Source of the DNA: Umezawaea beigongshangensis
Lineage (GTDB): Bacteria; Actinomycetota; Actinomycetes; Mycobacteriales; Pseudonocardiaceae
Assembly: GCF_016464305.1 (NCBI RefSeq)
Contig: NZ_JAEIOJ010000006.1
Location: 248,001 to 312,000 of the forward strand
Reading direction: 5' to 3'
Length of the DNA: 64,000 bases
Below, one piece after another: positions 40,928 through 48,915 of this stretch (positions are counted from its first letter, which is position 1; each line of letters begins with the position of its first letter). Below the pieces are notes generated by a model. That model searched no databases and was not told the origin of the DNA. It saw only the letters and a list, made by a program, of their open reading frames with translations. Position numbers and translations under genes: made by a program.

Positions 40928-41089
40928 TTCCGAGAGTGGTCCGCCCGGTTCGCCCCGTCAAGACGGGCACGGCATTTCCGGTACGCCTCGGCGGGGCCAC
41001 GACGAACGGGCGCTTCACCGGCGCCGTGCACCGATCCGGTGCGGAACCACCGTTGTCCGACCATCGGCAGATCATCGTGCGCCTCTGCT

Positions 41090-41105
41090 GAGAGAGCGCT
41101 CTCTC
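41090..41105. promoter_or_regulatory. LacI-type operator, site 2 (extended)
   Basis: GAGAGAGCGCTCTCTC, a perfect 16-bp palindrome about midway between the GH16 and DUF1996 genes, with the longest symmetry of the three sites and so possibly the highest affinity. Confidence 0.82.
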
Positions 41106-41213
41106 GATTGCGGGACCGCAGTTGCCCCGTTCGGCTCAGCGCGGTGCCCGCGAGGTCCGGAACTCGTTGTCGGCGTTGACACCGCCGAACGGAGCGCGTC
41201 ACACTCGGGGTGC

Positions 41214-41225
41214 GAGAGCGCTCTC
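41214..41225. promoter_or_regulatory. LacI-type operator, site 3
   Basis: GAGAGCGCTCTC, 53 bases before the DUF1996 start. Site centres are about 176 and 122 bases apart, compatible with DNA looping. Confidence 0.8.
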
Positions 41226-41277
41226 TCAGGTCGCCGCCGAGACCGGGACCCCACGACCTCAGAGGGAGTTCACCTCA

Positions 41278-42144
41278 ATGGAGAAGAAGACACGCACACG
41301 GCAGTTCGGCCTGCACGTCGCGGTGGTCACCGCTCTCGTCGGAGCGGCGCTGTCGGCGTCCGTCAGCACACCGGGACCGGCGAAGGCCGAACCGGTGCGG
41401 GTGGCGGAGTTCCTCGCGGACTGCCGGCTCAGCCACCGGCTTCCCGACGACCCCATCGTGCTGCCCGGTCTGCCCGGTGCCTCGCACTCGCACGACTTCT
41501 TCGGCAACCACGCCACCGACGCGCACTCCGACCACGCGAGCCTCGCGCGCGCCACCGGCAACTGCGACCCCGTCGTGGACCTGTCCTCGTACTGGGTGCC
41601 GACGCTCTACGACGGCGCGACCGCCGTGCCGCCGACCGGGATCACCTTCTACTACCTGGGCGAGGGCGTGAACGCCCCCGCCGCCATCCGCCCGACCCCG
41701 GTGGGACTCAAGATCGTGGCGGGCAACGCGAGGGCCACCGGCGAGGCGGACAGCACGGCCCGCTGGTCCTGTCTGCACCACGGCGAGGTCAACCCCTCGA
41801 AGAACTTCGTCACCTGTCCCCGCGACTCCATGCTGGAGACCTACCTGGACTTCCCGCAGTGCTGGAACGGCCGCGACCTGGACTCCGCCGACCACAAGAG
41901 CCACATGACGACCCCGGTGGCGGGCAACTGCCCGTCGACGCACCCGGTGCCGGTGCCGAAGCTGCGCATGGTGCTGCGCTACCCGGTCACCGGTGACGGC
42001 GCGCGGCTGCGACTGTCCTCGGGACCCGGCTACACGATGCACGGCGACTTCTTCAACGTGTGGCCAGCCGCCGAGATGGAGCGGCGCGTCCGCAACTGCA
42101 TCAACGTGGTCCTCAAGTGCGGCCACGACGGACAGCACGGATGA
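41278..42144 (+). CDS. Secreted DUF1996 protein
   Basis: A 288-residue exported protein: signal peptide HVAVVTALVGAALSASVSTPG with cleavage near AKA-EP (about 36-38), then the compact DUF1996 domain with PGLPGASHSHDFFGNHATDA, SSYWVPTLYDG, FPQCWNGRDLDSADHKSHM and VPKLRMVLRYP. The conserved His/Asp residues suggest a metal or carbohydrate site, but the activity of the family is unknown. Unlike the DUF1996 protein at 15533 it has no acidic insert. It is coupled by ATGA to a DUF305 gene and faces a LacI operator, implying induction with the GH16 enzyme. Confidence 0.9.
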   Translation: MEKKTRTRQFGLHVAVVTALVGAALSASVSTPGPAKAEPVRVAEFLADCRLSHRLPDDPIVLPGLPGASHSHDFFGNHATDAHSDHASLARATGNCDPVVDLSSYWVPTLYDGATAVPPTGITFYYLGEGVNAPAAIRPTPVGLKIVAGNARATGEADSTARWSCLHHGEVNPSKNFVTCPRDSMLETYLDFPQCWNGRDLDSADHKSHMTTPVAGNCPSTHPVPVPKLRMVLRYPVTGDGARLRLSSGPGYTMHGDFFNVWPAAEMERRVRNCINVVLKCGHDGQHG

Positions 42145-42689
42145 GTGCGCTCCGCCTGCTGACCGCGTCCCTCGCGCTCGCCCTGGCGGCGTGCGGGACG
42201 CCGACGCCGACGCCGGAGCCGGTGCCCTCCAGCACCGGCTCCGGCCGGTTCGGCCCGACCGACGTCGCGTTCGCCGAGCTGTCCGTCGCGACCGGCGAGC
42301 AGGCGGTGCGTCTGGCGGACCTGGGGAGCCGCCGCGCGACCGGTCCCGCGCTGCGCTCGCTCGCCGCGGACACCGCCGCGGCTCGCCGCGCCGAGCTGAC
42401 GGAGCTGCGCGGGCTGCTCGCGGCGGCGGCCGTGCCGTACGCGGACCAGCACCGGGGGCACGACATGCCGGGGATGCCCACCGACGTGGAGCTGGACGCG
42501 CTCGGCGCGGCCGGAGCGGACTTCGACCTCCGGTTCACCACGGCGCTGCGCGCCCACCTGGAGGAGTCGGCGACGGTGGTGGCGTCCGCGGTGGACTCCC
42601 CCGCGAGCGCGCCGGAGACGGTGGAGCTGGCCGAGCGGATGCGGCGCGACCGGCACGCCCTGCTGGAGCGGCTGAACCGGCTCGGCTGA
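42141..42689 (+). CDS. DUF305 lipoprotein lacking the HH pair
   Basis: A 182-residue lipoprotein: lipobox LALAAC with Cys18, then a Thr/Pro linker and a DUF305-like helical domain. The segment equivalent to MIPHH in the other two copies reads ELSVATGEQAVRLA, so the paired histidines are missing, while YADQHRGHDMPGM is retained. This looks like a specialised paralogue that binds metal differently or not at all. It starts inside the DUF1996 stop codon (ATGA). Confidence 0.85.
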   Translation: MSALRLLTASLALALAACGTPTPTPEPVPSSTGSGRFGPTDVAFAELSVATGEQAVRLADLGSRRATGPALRSLAADTAAARRAELTELRGLLAAAAVPYADQHRGHDMPGMPTDVELDALGAAGADFDLRFTTALRAHLEESATVVASAVDSPASAPETVELAERMRRDRHALLERLNRLG

Positions 42690-42715
42690 GCGGAGCGGCC
42701 TGGTAAGAAGAACGC

Positions 42716-43735
42716 GTGCCCGCCGATCGTCCCGCCCCGCCCAGACCCGCCACCCTGGACGAGGTCGCACGCGTCGCGGGCGTCTCCAGGGCCACCGTCT
42801 CCAGGGTCGTCAACGGCGTCGCCACCGTGGACGCGGCGCTGCGGCGCACCGTCGAGCGGGCGATCTCCACGACCGGGTACCTGCCCAACAGCGCGGCGAG
42901 GTCGCTGGTCACCCGGCGGGCCGGGTCGATCGCGCTGGTGCTGCCCGAGCAGGGCCGGATGCTCGGCGATCCGTTCTTCGGCCGGGTGGTCGACGGGGTG
43001 CTCGGCGTCGTGCGACCGCGCGGGGTGCACCTGGTGCTCACGACGGCCGGACCCGGCACGGGGGAGCAGGTCGTCGCCGACCTGCGGCAGGGGAGGCTCG
43101 ACGGCGCCGTGCTGATCCACACCCACTCCGCCGATCCGCTGCCCGCGTTGCTGACCGCCTCGCGCCTGCCCGTGGTCCTGTCCGGCCGTCCGGCGACGCC
43201 GACGGCGATCACCTGGGTCGACGTGAACCAGACCGCGGGGGCCGCGCTCGCCGCCGACCACATCGCCGCGCGGGGCCGCCGCCGGGTGGCGACGATCTCC
43301 GGGCCGCTGGACACCCCGGCGGGGCAGGACCGGCTCGCGGGCTTCCGCGCGGCGATGGCGGCGCACGGCCTGCCGGACGTGCCGCACGCGGAGGGCGCGT
43401 TCACCGGGGAGAGCGGCGCGGCGGCGGTGGAGCGCCTGCTGGCCGAGCACCCCGACGTCGACGGCCTGTTCGTCGCCTCGGACCTGATGGCCCACGGCGC
43501 GCTGCCCGTGCTGCGCCGCCACGGCCGCCGCGTGCCCGACGACGTCGTCGTGGTGGGCTTCGACGACAGCAGCTCCGCACTGGCGTGCGACCCGCCCCTG
43601 ACGACCGTGCGCCAGCCCGTCGAGGACATGGCCGCGGAGATGGCCCGCCTCCTGCTGGACCAGGTGGACCAGCCCGGCCGCCCGGCCCGCTCGGTGGTGT
43701 TCGCCCCGACCCTGGTGGTCCGCGAGTCCAGCTGA
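42716..43735 (+). CDS. LacI family repressor, CebR-like
   Basis: A 339-residue LacI/GalR regulator: the helix-turn-helix and hinge are TLDEVARVAGVSRATVSRVV (13-32) and following NSAARSLVTRRAGSIALVLPE, with a periplasmic-binding-like effector domain to the end. The N-terminal sequence resembles CebR-type cellobiose repressors. It sits 26 bases after the DUF305 gene, probably in the same unit, and is the best candidate for binding the three GAGAGCGCTCTC palindromes in its own regulon. It might also read the related GGGAGCGCTCCC site at the GH6 gene. Confidence 0.92.
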   Translation: MPADRPAPPRPATLDEVARVAGVSRATVSRVVNGVATVDAALRRTVERAISTTGYLPNSAARSLVTRRAGSIALVLPEQGRMLGDPFFGRVVDGVLGVVRPRGVHLVLTTAGPGTGEQVVADLRQGRLDGAVLIHTHSADPLPALLTASRLPVVLSGRPATPTAITWVDVNQTAGAALAADHIAARGRRRVATISGPLDTPAGQDRLAGFRAAMAAHGLPDVPHAEGAFTGESGAAAVERLLAEHPDVDGLFVASDLMAHGALPVLRRHGRRVPDDVVVVGFDDSSSALACDPPLTTVRQPVEDMAAEMARLLLDQVDQPGRPARSVVFAPTLVVRESS

Positions 43736-43739
43736 CCCG

Positions 43740-43827
43740 CGAGTGGAGCGTTCGAGCACCCCGAGTTGAGCGTTCGAGCACTCCGAGCGGAGCGTTCGAG
43801 CACCTCGAGCGGAGCGTTCGAACAGGT
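43740..43827. repeat. Four tandem 22-bp repeats after the LacI gene
   Basis: Four contiguous 22-bp units (43740-43761, 43762-43783, 43784-43805, 43806-43827) share CGAGYKGAGCGTTCGARCA plus three variable bases. They begin 5 bases after the LacI stop. The same core occurs singly at 14903, inverted at 14971, and at 15451. Function unknown; terminator, protein-binding or mobile-repeat roles are all possible. Confidence 0.9.
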
Positions 43828-43968
43828 CGGCCGATCCGGCGGCGCTGAAGTGGAGGACTTCGCCCGCGGAAACGTTCGATCCGTTCCGTTCGACGATTCG
43901 ACCGACGTCATCGACGGAGACGTTACCGATCTCGGACTTTTGTGTCCGACTTGTTACACAGTCCTGTG
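43828..43968. other. A/T-richer intergenic region, no gene
   Basis: About 140 bases with TTCG-rich and TGTTACACAG-containing sequence and no credible reading frame. It probably belongs to the upstream region of the cellulase gene. Confidence 0.6.
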
Positions 43969-43982
43969 TGGGAGCGATTCCA
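43969..43982. promoter_or_regulatory. Imperfect CebR-type box
   Basis: TGGGAGCGATTCCA matches 12 of 14 positions of the perfect box at 44195-44208, about 226 bases away. It could be an auxiliary operator. Confidence 0.5.
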
Positions 43983-44193
43983 GGAAACGGACGTCAAGGC
44001 CGTCACCTGGCATTCTGCGGAAAGTGGATCTTTCGGCGGCACCGCGCCCCGGCGGTCGGGCGCCCGCCGAGCGGCTCGTCTCGTTCAACCCGCTCTGACC
44101 TGCGAACTCCAGTGGTGCCAGTGATCTTCGAACGCGGGAACGAATGATCGCGACTCAGCTTCACAGTCCGTGAGCACGTTGCTACGGTCATTT

Positions 44194-44209
44194 CTGGGAG
44201 CGCTCCCAG
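44194..44209. promoter_or_regulatory. CebR-type operator of the GH6 gene
   Basis: CTGGGAGCGCTCCCAG is a perfect 16-bp palindrome. Its 14-bp core TGGGAGCGCTCCCA is the known target of the cellobiose-sensing repressor CebR in Streptomyces. It lies 62 bases before the cellulase start. Confidence 0.9.
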
Positions 44210-44271
44210 TAGTCCGTCGAGGTGCAGGTCGCCTCGGACAACGATGTCGCGATTACGATCAAGGAGCTCAG

Positions 44272-45657
44272 ATGAGATTGTCCACGGCCCTTCGGGGCGG
44301 CGGTGCTCTGCGGCGAGGAGCGGCCGCCGCGGCGGCGGTGCTCTGCGCCGCGGGAATGGTGCTGACTGCCGGTGGCGCGGCCTCGGGAGATCCGGCGTCG
44401 CAGCTCGCCGCACGCGTCGACAACCCGTACTCCGGGGCCAAGGTCTACGTGAACCCCGAGTGGGCGGCCAAGGCCAGGGGCGACGGCGGCGCGGCCATCG
44501 CCAACCAGCCCACCTTCGTCTGGATGGACCGCATCGCGGCCATCAACGGCGTCAACGGCGGCATGGGCCTGCGCGCCCACCTCGACGAGGCGCTGAACCA
44601 GGCGGGTGGGCAGCCCCTGGTGTTCCAGGTGGTCATCTACAACCTGCCCGGCCGCGACTGCTCCGCCCTGGCCTCCAACGGTGAGCTGAAGCCCGACGAA
44701 CTGCCCAAGTACAAGTCGGAGTTCATCGACCCGATCGCCGCGATCCTCGGCGACGCGAAGTACGCGAACCTGCGCATCTCGACCGTCATCGAGATCGACT
44801 CGCTGCCGAACCTCGTGACCAACACCGGCAGCCGCCCCACGGCCAAGCCCGAGTGCGACGTCATGAAGGCCAACGGCAACTACGTGAAGGGCATCGGCTA
44901 CGCCCTGTCGAAGTTCGGCGCGATCGAGAACGTCTACAACTACATCGACGCCGCGCACCACGGCTGGATCGGCTGGGACGACAACTTCACCACCTCCGCC
45001 CAGCTCTTCGCCGAGGCCGCCAGGGCCGAGGGCAGCACGGTCGACAACGTGACCGGCTTCATCACCAACACCGCGAACTACGGTGTGCTCAAGGAGCCGA
45101 ACTACACGATCAACGACAGCGTGAACGGCACCTCGGTGCGCCAGGCCAAGTGGGTCGACTGGAACCGCTACGTCGACGAGCTGAGCTTCGCGCAGGCCTT
45201 CCGCACGCAGCTCGTCTCCGCCGGCTTCCGGTCGGACATCGGCATGATGATCGACACCTCCCGCAACGGCTGGGGCGGCGCGCAGCGCCCGACCGGACCG
45301 GGGCCGAGGACCAGCGTGGACGCCTTCGTGGACGGCGGTCGCCTCGACCGGCGCATCCACCTCGGCAACTGGTGCAACCAGTCCGGGGCCGGGATCGGCG
45401 AGCGTCCGAAGGCCGCACCCGCCTCGGGCATCGACGCCTACGTGTGGGTCAAGCCTCCGGGCGAGTCCGACGGCGCGAGCCGGCAGATCGACAACGACGA
45501 GGGCAAGGGCTTCGACCGGATGTGCGACCCGACCTACGGGGGCAACGCGCTCAACGGCAACAACATGTCCGGCGCCCTCGCCGACGCACCGCTGTCCGGC
45601 CACTGGTTCTCCGCGCAGTTCCGGCAGCTGATCCAGAACGCCTACCCGCCGCTGTAG
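44272..45657 (+). CDS. Secreted GH6 cellulase (cellobiohydrolase/endoglucanase)
   Basis: A 461-residue exported cellulase. The signal peptide is about 1-38 (AAAAAAVLCAAGMVLTAGG). The GH6 signature VIYNLPGRDCSALASNGE (121-138) includes Asp129, the likely catalytic acid, and later VIEIDSLPNLVTN, HHGWIGWDDN and WGGAQRPTGPG, typical of actinobacterial exo- or endo-acting GH6 enzymes. No carbohydrate-binding module is attached, unlike many secreted relatives. ATG 44272 has AAGGAG 5 bases upstream. Control by a CebR-type repressor at the palindrome 62 bases upstream is strongly suggested. Confidence 0.95.
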   Translation: MRLSTALRGGGALRRGAAAAAAVLCAAGMVLTAGGAASGDPASQLAARVDNPYSGAKVYVNPEWAAKARGDGGAAIANQPTFVWMDRIAAINGVNGGMGLRAHLDEALNQAGGQPLVFQVVIYNLPGRDCSALASNGELKPDELPKYKSEFIDPIAAILGDAKYANLRISTVIEIDSLPNLVTNTGSRPTAKPECDVMKANGNYVKGIGYALSKFGAIENVYNYIDAAHHGWIGWDDNFTTSAQLFAEAARAEGSTVDNVTGFITNTANYGVLKEPNYTINDSVNGTSVRQAKWVDWNRYVDELSFAQAFRTQLVSAGFRSDIGMMIDTSRNGWGGAQRPTGPGPRTSVDAFVDGGRLDRRIHLGNWCNQSGAGIGERPKAAPASGIDAYVWVKPPGESDGASRQIDNDEGKGFDRMCDPTYGGNALNGNNMSGALADAPLSGHWFSAQFRQLIQNAYPPL

Positions 45658-45668
45658 GGCGGGTGGTG

Positions 45669-45703
45669 CGGGGCGCGGCGACGTTCAGGGCCGCCGCGCC
45701 CCG
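45669..45703. terminator. Terminator of the GH6 gene
   Basis: A perfect 12-bp stem CGGGGCGCGGCG (45669-45680) with CGCCGCGCCCCG (45692-45703), starting 11 bases after the stop codon. Confidence 0.85.
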
Positions 45704-45898
45704 AGGGCCCCGGCAGGGCACGGCGTGCGGACGGGACGAACTCCCCGCCCGCACGCCCGTCCGCCTCCGGGCCGGTGCTCCCCGGTGACGGCGGCTCCGG
45801 CGAGCACCGGCCCGGAGCGCGACACGAGGAGGCACCCGGCGACGGGGGCCTCCTCGTTCGCCGTCGCCCCGTCGGTGCCGGGTGGGAGGCTGTCGGCC

Positions 45899-46489
45899 AT
45901 GACCGGATCCGACCCCAAGACGGACCTGCTCCGCTACCTCCAGAGCGCTCGCGACGCCCTGCTGTGGAAGCTCGACGGGCTCTCCGAGTACGACGCCCGC
46001 CGTCCTCTCACCCCCACCGGCACCAACCTGCTCGGCCTCGTCAAACACGTCGCGAGCTGCGAGTTCGCCTACTTCGGCGACACCTTCGGCCGCCCCGGCG
46101 GCGAACCGCTGCCCTGGTGGGACGACGACGCGGAGCCCAACGCCGACATGTGGGCCACCCCCGAGGAGTCCCGCGAGGACGTCGTCGGCCTCTACCACCG
46201 GGCGTGGGCGCACTCCGACGCCACCGTCGCCGCGCTCGACCTCGACTCGCCCGGTCGCGTGCCCCACTGGCCCGAGCCCCGCGACTCGGTGACCCTGCAC
46301 CTGGTCCTCGTCCACGTGATCGCCGAGACCCACCGCCACGCGGGGCACGCCGACATCCTCCGCGAACTCGTCGACGGAACCGCGGGCCTGCGCCCCGGCA
46401 ACGACAACCTGGCCCCCGGCGACCGGACGTGGTGGCGGAACCACCGCGCCCGGCTGGAGCAGGCGGCCCGCGACGCCGACCGCCGCTGA
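45899..46489 (+). CDS. DinB family protein
   Basis: A 196-residue four-helix DinB/DUF664 protein. Putative metal ligands lie in GLVKHVASCEFAYF and VHVIAETHRHAGHADILREL, the second being the family's hallmark HxxxHAGHxDxLRE-like helix. Some DinB relatives are mycothiol-dependent S-transferases or isomerases, which would suit a mycothiol-using actinomycete, but the substrate here is unknown. ATG 45899 follows GGAGG by 9 bases. Confidence 0.88.
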   Translation: MTGSDPKTDLLRYLQSARDALLWKLDGLSEYDARRPLTPTGTNLLGLVKHVASCEFAYFGDTFGRPGGEPLPWWDDDAEPNADMWATPEESREDVVGLYHRAWAHSDATVAALDLDSPGRVPHWPEPRDSVTLHLVLVHVIAETHRHAGHADILRELVDGTAGLRPGNDNLAPGDRTWWRNHRARLEQAARDADRR

Positions 46490-46533
46490 CCGCGCACCGC
46501 TTCCACCGTCCGCCGGCAGCGGCACGACGGGCG

Positions 46534-46680
46534 GTGGAGCTGGAGCCCCTCCTCGACCTCGCCGCCGACCTGCTCGCCGTCGAGTCCACGGCGGACCGCT
46601 CCGACGAGCCGCACCGCGCCCTCGCCCGCTTCCCGCTCTCCCCGGAAACCCCGCACCGCACCGCACCGAACGCCCGGTGA
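46534..46680 (+). pseudogene. Fragment resembling the N-terminus of an M20 peptidase
   Basis: A 48-codon frame from GTG 46534 reads LEPLLDLAADLLAVESTADR, like the start of M20-family peptidases, where L..LV.VESTADRP is common. The frame breaks off soon afterwards in proline/arginine noise. There is no metal-binding region. It may be a relic of a deleted gene; the match is short and could be coincidental. Confidence 0.35.
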
Positions 46681-46831
46681 ACGGGCACCCCCGCGGTCAC
46701 CCCGGTCACGAACACGAGGAACTGTCGGGGGACGCGGATACGCTCCAGTACCGTTGACCGCTGGTCGGCGGCACGCGGGACCGCCGATCGCCGAGGACAC
46801 CCGCGCCCGCGATTCAGGGAGACAAGACCCG

Positions 46832-48883
46832 GTGACTGCTGAGACGCTCTACGGGGCCGACGACCTCACGCACCTCGAAGGTCTCGAAGCCGTGCGCAAG
46901 CGACCCGGCATGTACATCGGGTCCACCGACAGCCGCGGCATCAACCACCTCTTCACCGAGGTCGTCGACAACTCCACGGACGAAGGCGTGGCAGGCCACG
47001 CCACCAGGATCGTCGTCACCCTGCACGCCGACGGCAGCGTCCAGGTCGACGACGACGGACGCGGCATCCCCACCGGCGTCCACGCCAAGTCCGGCCTGTC
47101 CGGCGTCGAACTCGTCCTCACCCGCCTGCACGCCGGCGGCAAGTTCGGCGGTTCCGGCTACAAGACCTCCGGCGGCCTGCACGGCGTCGGCGCCTCCGCG
47201 GTCAACGCCCTCTCCCACCGCTTCGACGTCACGGTCAAGCGCGAGGGCTCCGTCCACGAGATGTCCTTCGCCCACGGCGTGCCCGGCGTCTTCGACGGCC
47301 CCGGCCCCAAGGCGCCCTTCACCCGCCGCTCCGGCCTCACCGTCACCCGCAGGACGAAGCGCGGCGAGGCCACCGGCACCTCCATCCGCTACTGGTACGA
47401 CGCCCGCTACTTCGAGAACGGCGCCACCCTCGACGTCGACGGCGTCCGCGCCAAGCTCCGCAACACCGCCTTCCTCGTGCCCGGCGTCACCTACGTCCTG
47501 CGCACCGCCACCGACGGCGCCATCGGCGAGGAGACGTTCCACTACCCCCACGGCCTCGCCGACATGGTCGAGTTCCTCACCCCCGCTGGCGAGAAGCCCG
47601 TCTCCGGCGTCCTGCTCGTCACCGGCGACGGCACCTACCTGGAGAACGCCGCCGACGAGAACGGCGTCATGCGCTCCAAGGTCCAGCGCCACGCCGAGGT
47701 CGAGGTCGCCCTCCGCTGGGGCACCGGCTACGAGCGCACCGTCGAGTGCTTCACCAACACCATCCGCAACGTCCACGGCGGCACCCACCGCAGGGGCTTC
47801 GACCGCGCCGTCGTCAAGGCCCTGCACGACGCCATCGGCAAGACCCGCGGCCTCCTCAAGGCCAAGGAGGACCCGCCCACGATCGAGGACGTCCTCGAGG
47901 GCATGACCGCCGTCGTCCACGTCCGCGTGCCCGAACCCCAGTTCACCTCGCAGACCAAGGACGAACTGTCCACCGCGGGCATCACCAAGGTCGTCCAGAC
48001 CGTCGTGGAACGCCACCTCAAGGAGTGGACCGAGGACCGCAGGACCAAGGTCGAGGCCAAGACCGTCCTGCAGAAGGTCGTCGACGCCTCCCGCGTCCGC
48101 CTCGCGCAGAAGCAGCAGAAGGACGCGGCCCGCCGCAAGACCGCCCTCGAGGGCGCGGCGATGCCGCCGAAGCTCGTCGACTGCCGCGCCACGGGCATCT
48201 CGCGGAGCGAACTCTTCCTCGTGGAGGGCGATTCGGCGCTGGGCTCGGCCCGAATGGCGCGCGTGTCCGAGTACCAGGCGCTGCTGCCCCTGCGCGGAAA
48301 GATCCTCAACGTGCAGAAGGCCAACATCGCCGACACGTTGAAGAACGCCGAGATCGCCTCCATCGTGCAAGTCCTCGGCGCCGGTTCCGGCCGCACCTTC
48401 GACCTGTCCACCATGCGCTACGGCCGGGTCATCCTGATGGCGGACGCCGACGTCGACGGCTCCCACATCCGCACACTGCTGATCACCCTGTTCGCCAAGT
48501 ACATGCGCCCCGTCATCGAGGACGGACGCCTCTACGCGGCCATGCCGCCCCTGCACAAGGTCGTCACCAGGGGGCGCAACCCGGAGACCCGGTTCACCTT
48601 CACCCAGCGCGAGATGGAGCAGACCGTCGCGCGACTGGAGAAGGCGGGCAAGCAGGTCGTCACCCCCGTGCCCCGGTTCAAGGGCCTGGGCGAGATGGAC
48701 GCCGACGAGCTCTGGGACACCACGATGAACCCGGCGACCCGCTCGGTCCGCCGGATCACCCTCGACGACGCCGAGGCCGCCGAATCCGCGCTGGAACTGC
48801 TCATGGGCGAGAAGGTCGAGCCGCGCCGCGCGTGGCTGGTCGACTCCGCCGCACGGGTGGACCAGGCCGCGATCGACGTCTGA
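46832..48883 (+). CDS. parE: DNA topoisomerase IV subunit B (ParE-type GyrB paralogue)
   Basis: A 683-residue type IIA topoisomerase ATPase subunit. The GHKL pocket includes EVVDNSTDEG and DDDGRGIPTGVH, with the ATP lid GGLHGVGASAVNALS; the transducer follows; the Toprim domain has FLVEGDSALGSARMAR and ADADVDGSHIRT, with leucine where most relatives have glycine in EGDSAGGSA. The final block PRFKGLGEMDADELWDTTM is intact. GTG 46832 is preceded by GGGAG; an upstream in-frame start would add an unconserved leader. It forms an operon with the following ParC-type gene. Confidence 0.92.
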   Translation: MTAETLYGADDLTHLEGLEAVRKRPGMYIGSTDSRGINHLFTEVVDNSTDEGVAGHATRIVVTLHADGSVQVDDDGRGIPTGVHAKSGLSGVELVLTRLHAGGKFGGSGYKTSGGLHGVGASAVNALSHRFDVTVKREGSVHEMSFAHGVPGVFDGPGPKAPFTRRSGLTVTRRTKRGEATGTSIRYWYDARYFENGATLDVDGVRAKLRNTAFLVPGVTYVLRTATDGAIGEETFHYPHGLADMVEFLTPAGEKPVSGVLLVTGDGTYLENAADENGVMRSKVQRHAEVEVALRWGTGYERTVECFTNTIRNVHGGTHRRGFDRAVVKALHDAIGKTRGLLKAKEDPPTIEDVLEGMTAVVHVRVPEPQFTSQTKDELSTAGITKVVQTVVERHLKEWTEDRRTKVEAKTVLQKVVDASRVRLAQKQQKDAARRKTALEGAAMPPKLVDCRATGISRSELFLVEGDSALGSARMARVSEYQALLPLRGKILNVQKANIADTLKNAEIASIVQVLGAGSGRTFDLSTMRYGRVILMADADVDGSHIRTLLITLFAKYMRPVIEDGRLYAAMPPLHKVVTRGRNPETRFTFTQREMEQTVARLEKAGKQVVTPVPRFKGLGEMDADELWDTTMNPATRSVRRITLDDAEAAESALELLMGEKVEPRRAWLVDSAARVDQAAIDV

Positions 48884-48915
48884 CGGGCACGCACACCGAG
48901 AGAGAGCACGCAGTC

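Noticed and set aside
43740-43827. Tandem repeats considered as a CRISPR array
   Set aside because: The units are contiguous 22-mers without unique spacers, and no cas gene is present.
43766-44124. Short + frames in the repeat region after the LacI gene
   Set aside because: They translate the 22-bp repeat and A/T-richer promoter DNA; no ribosome site or family match.
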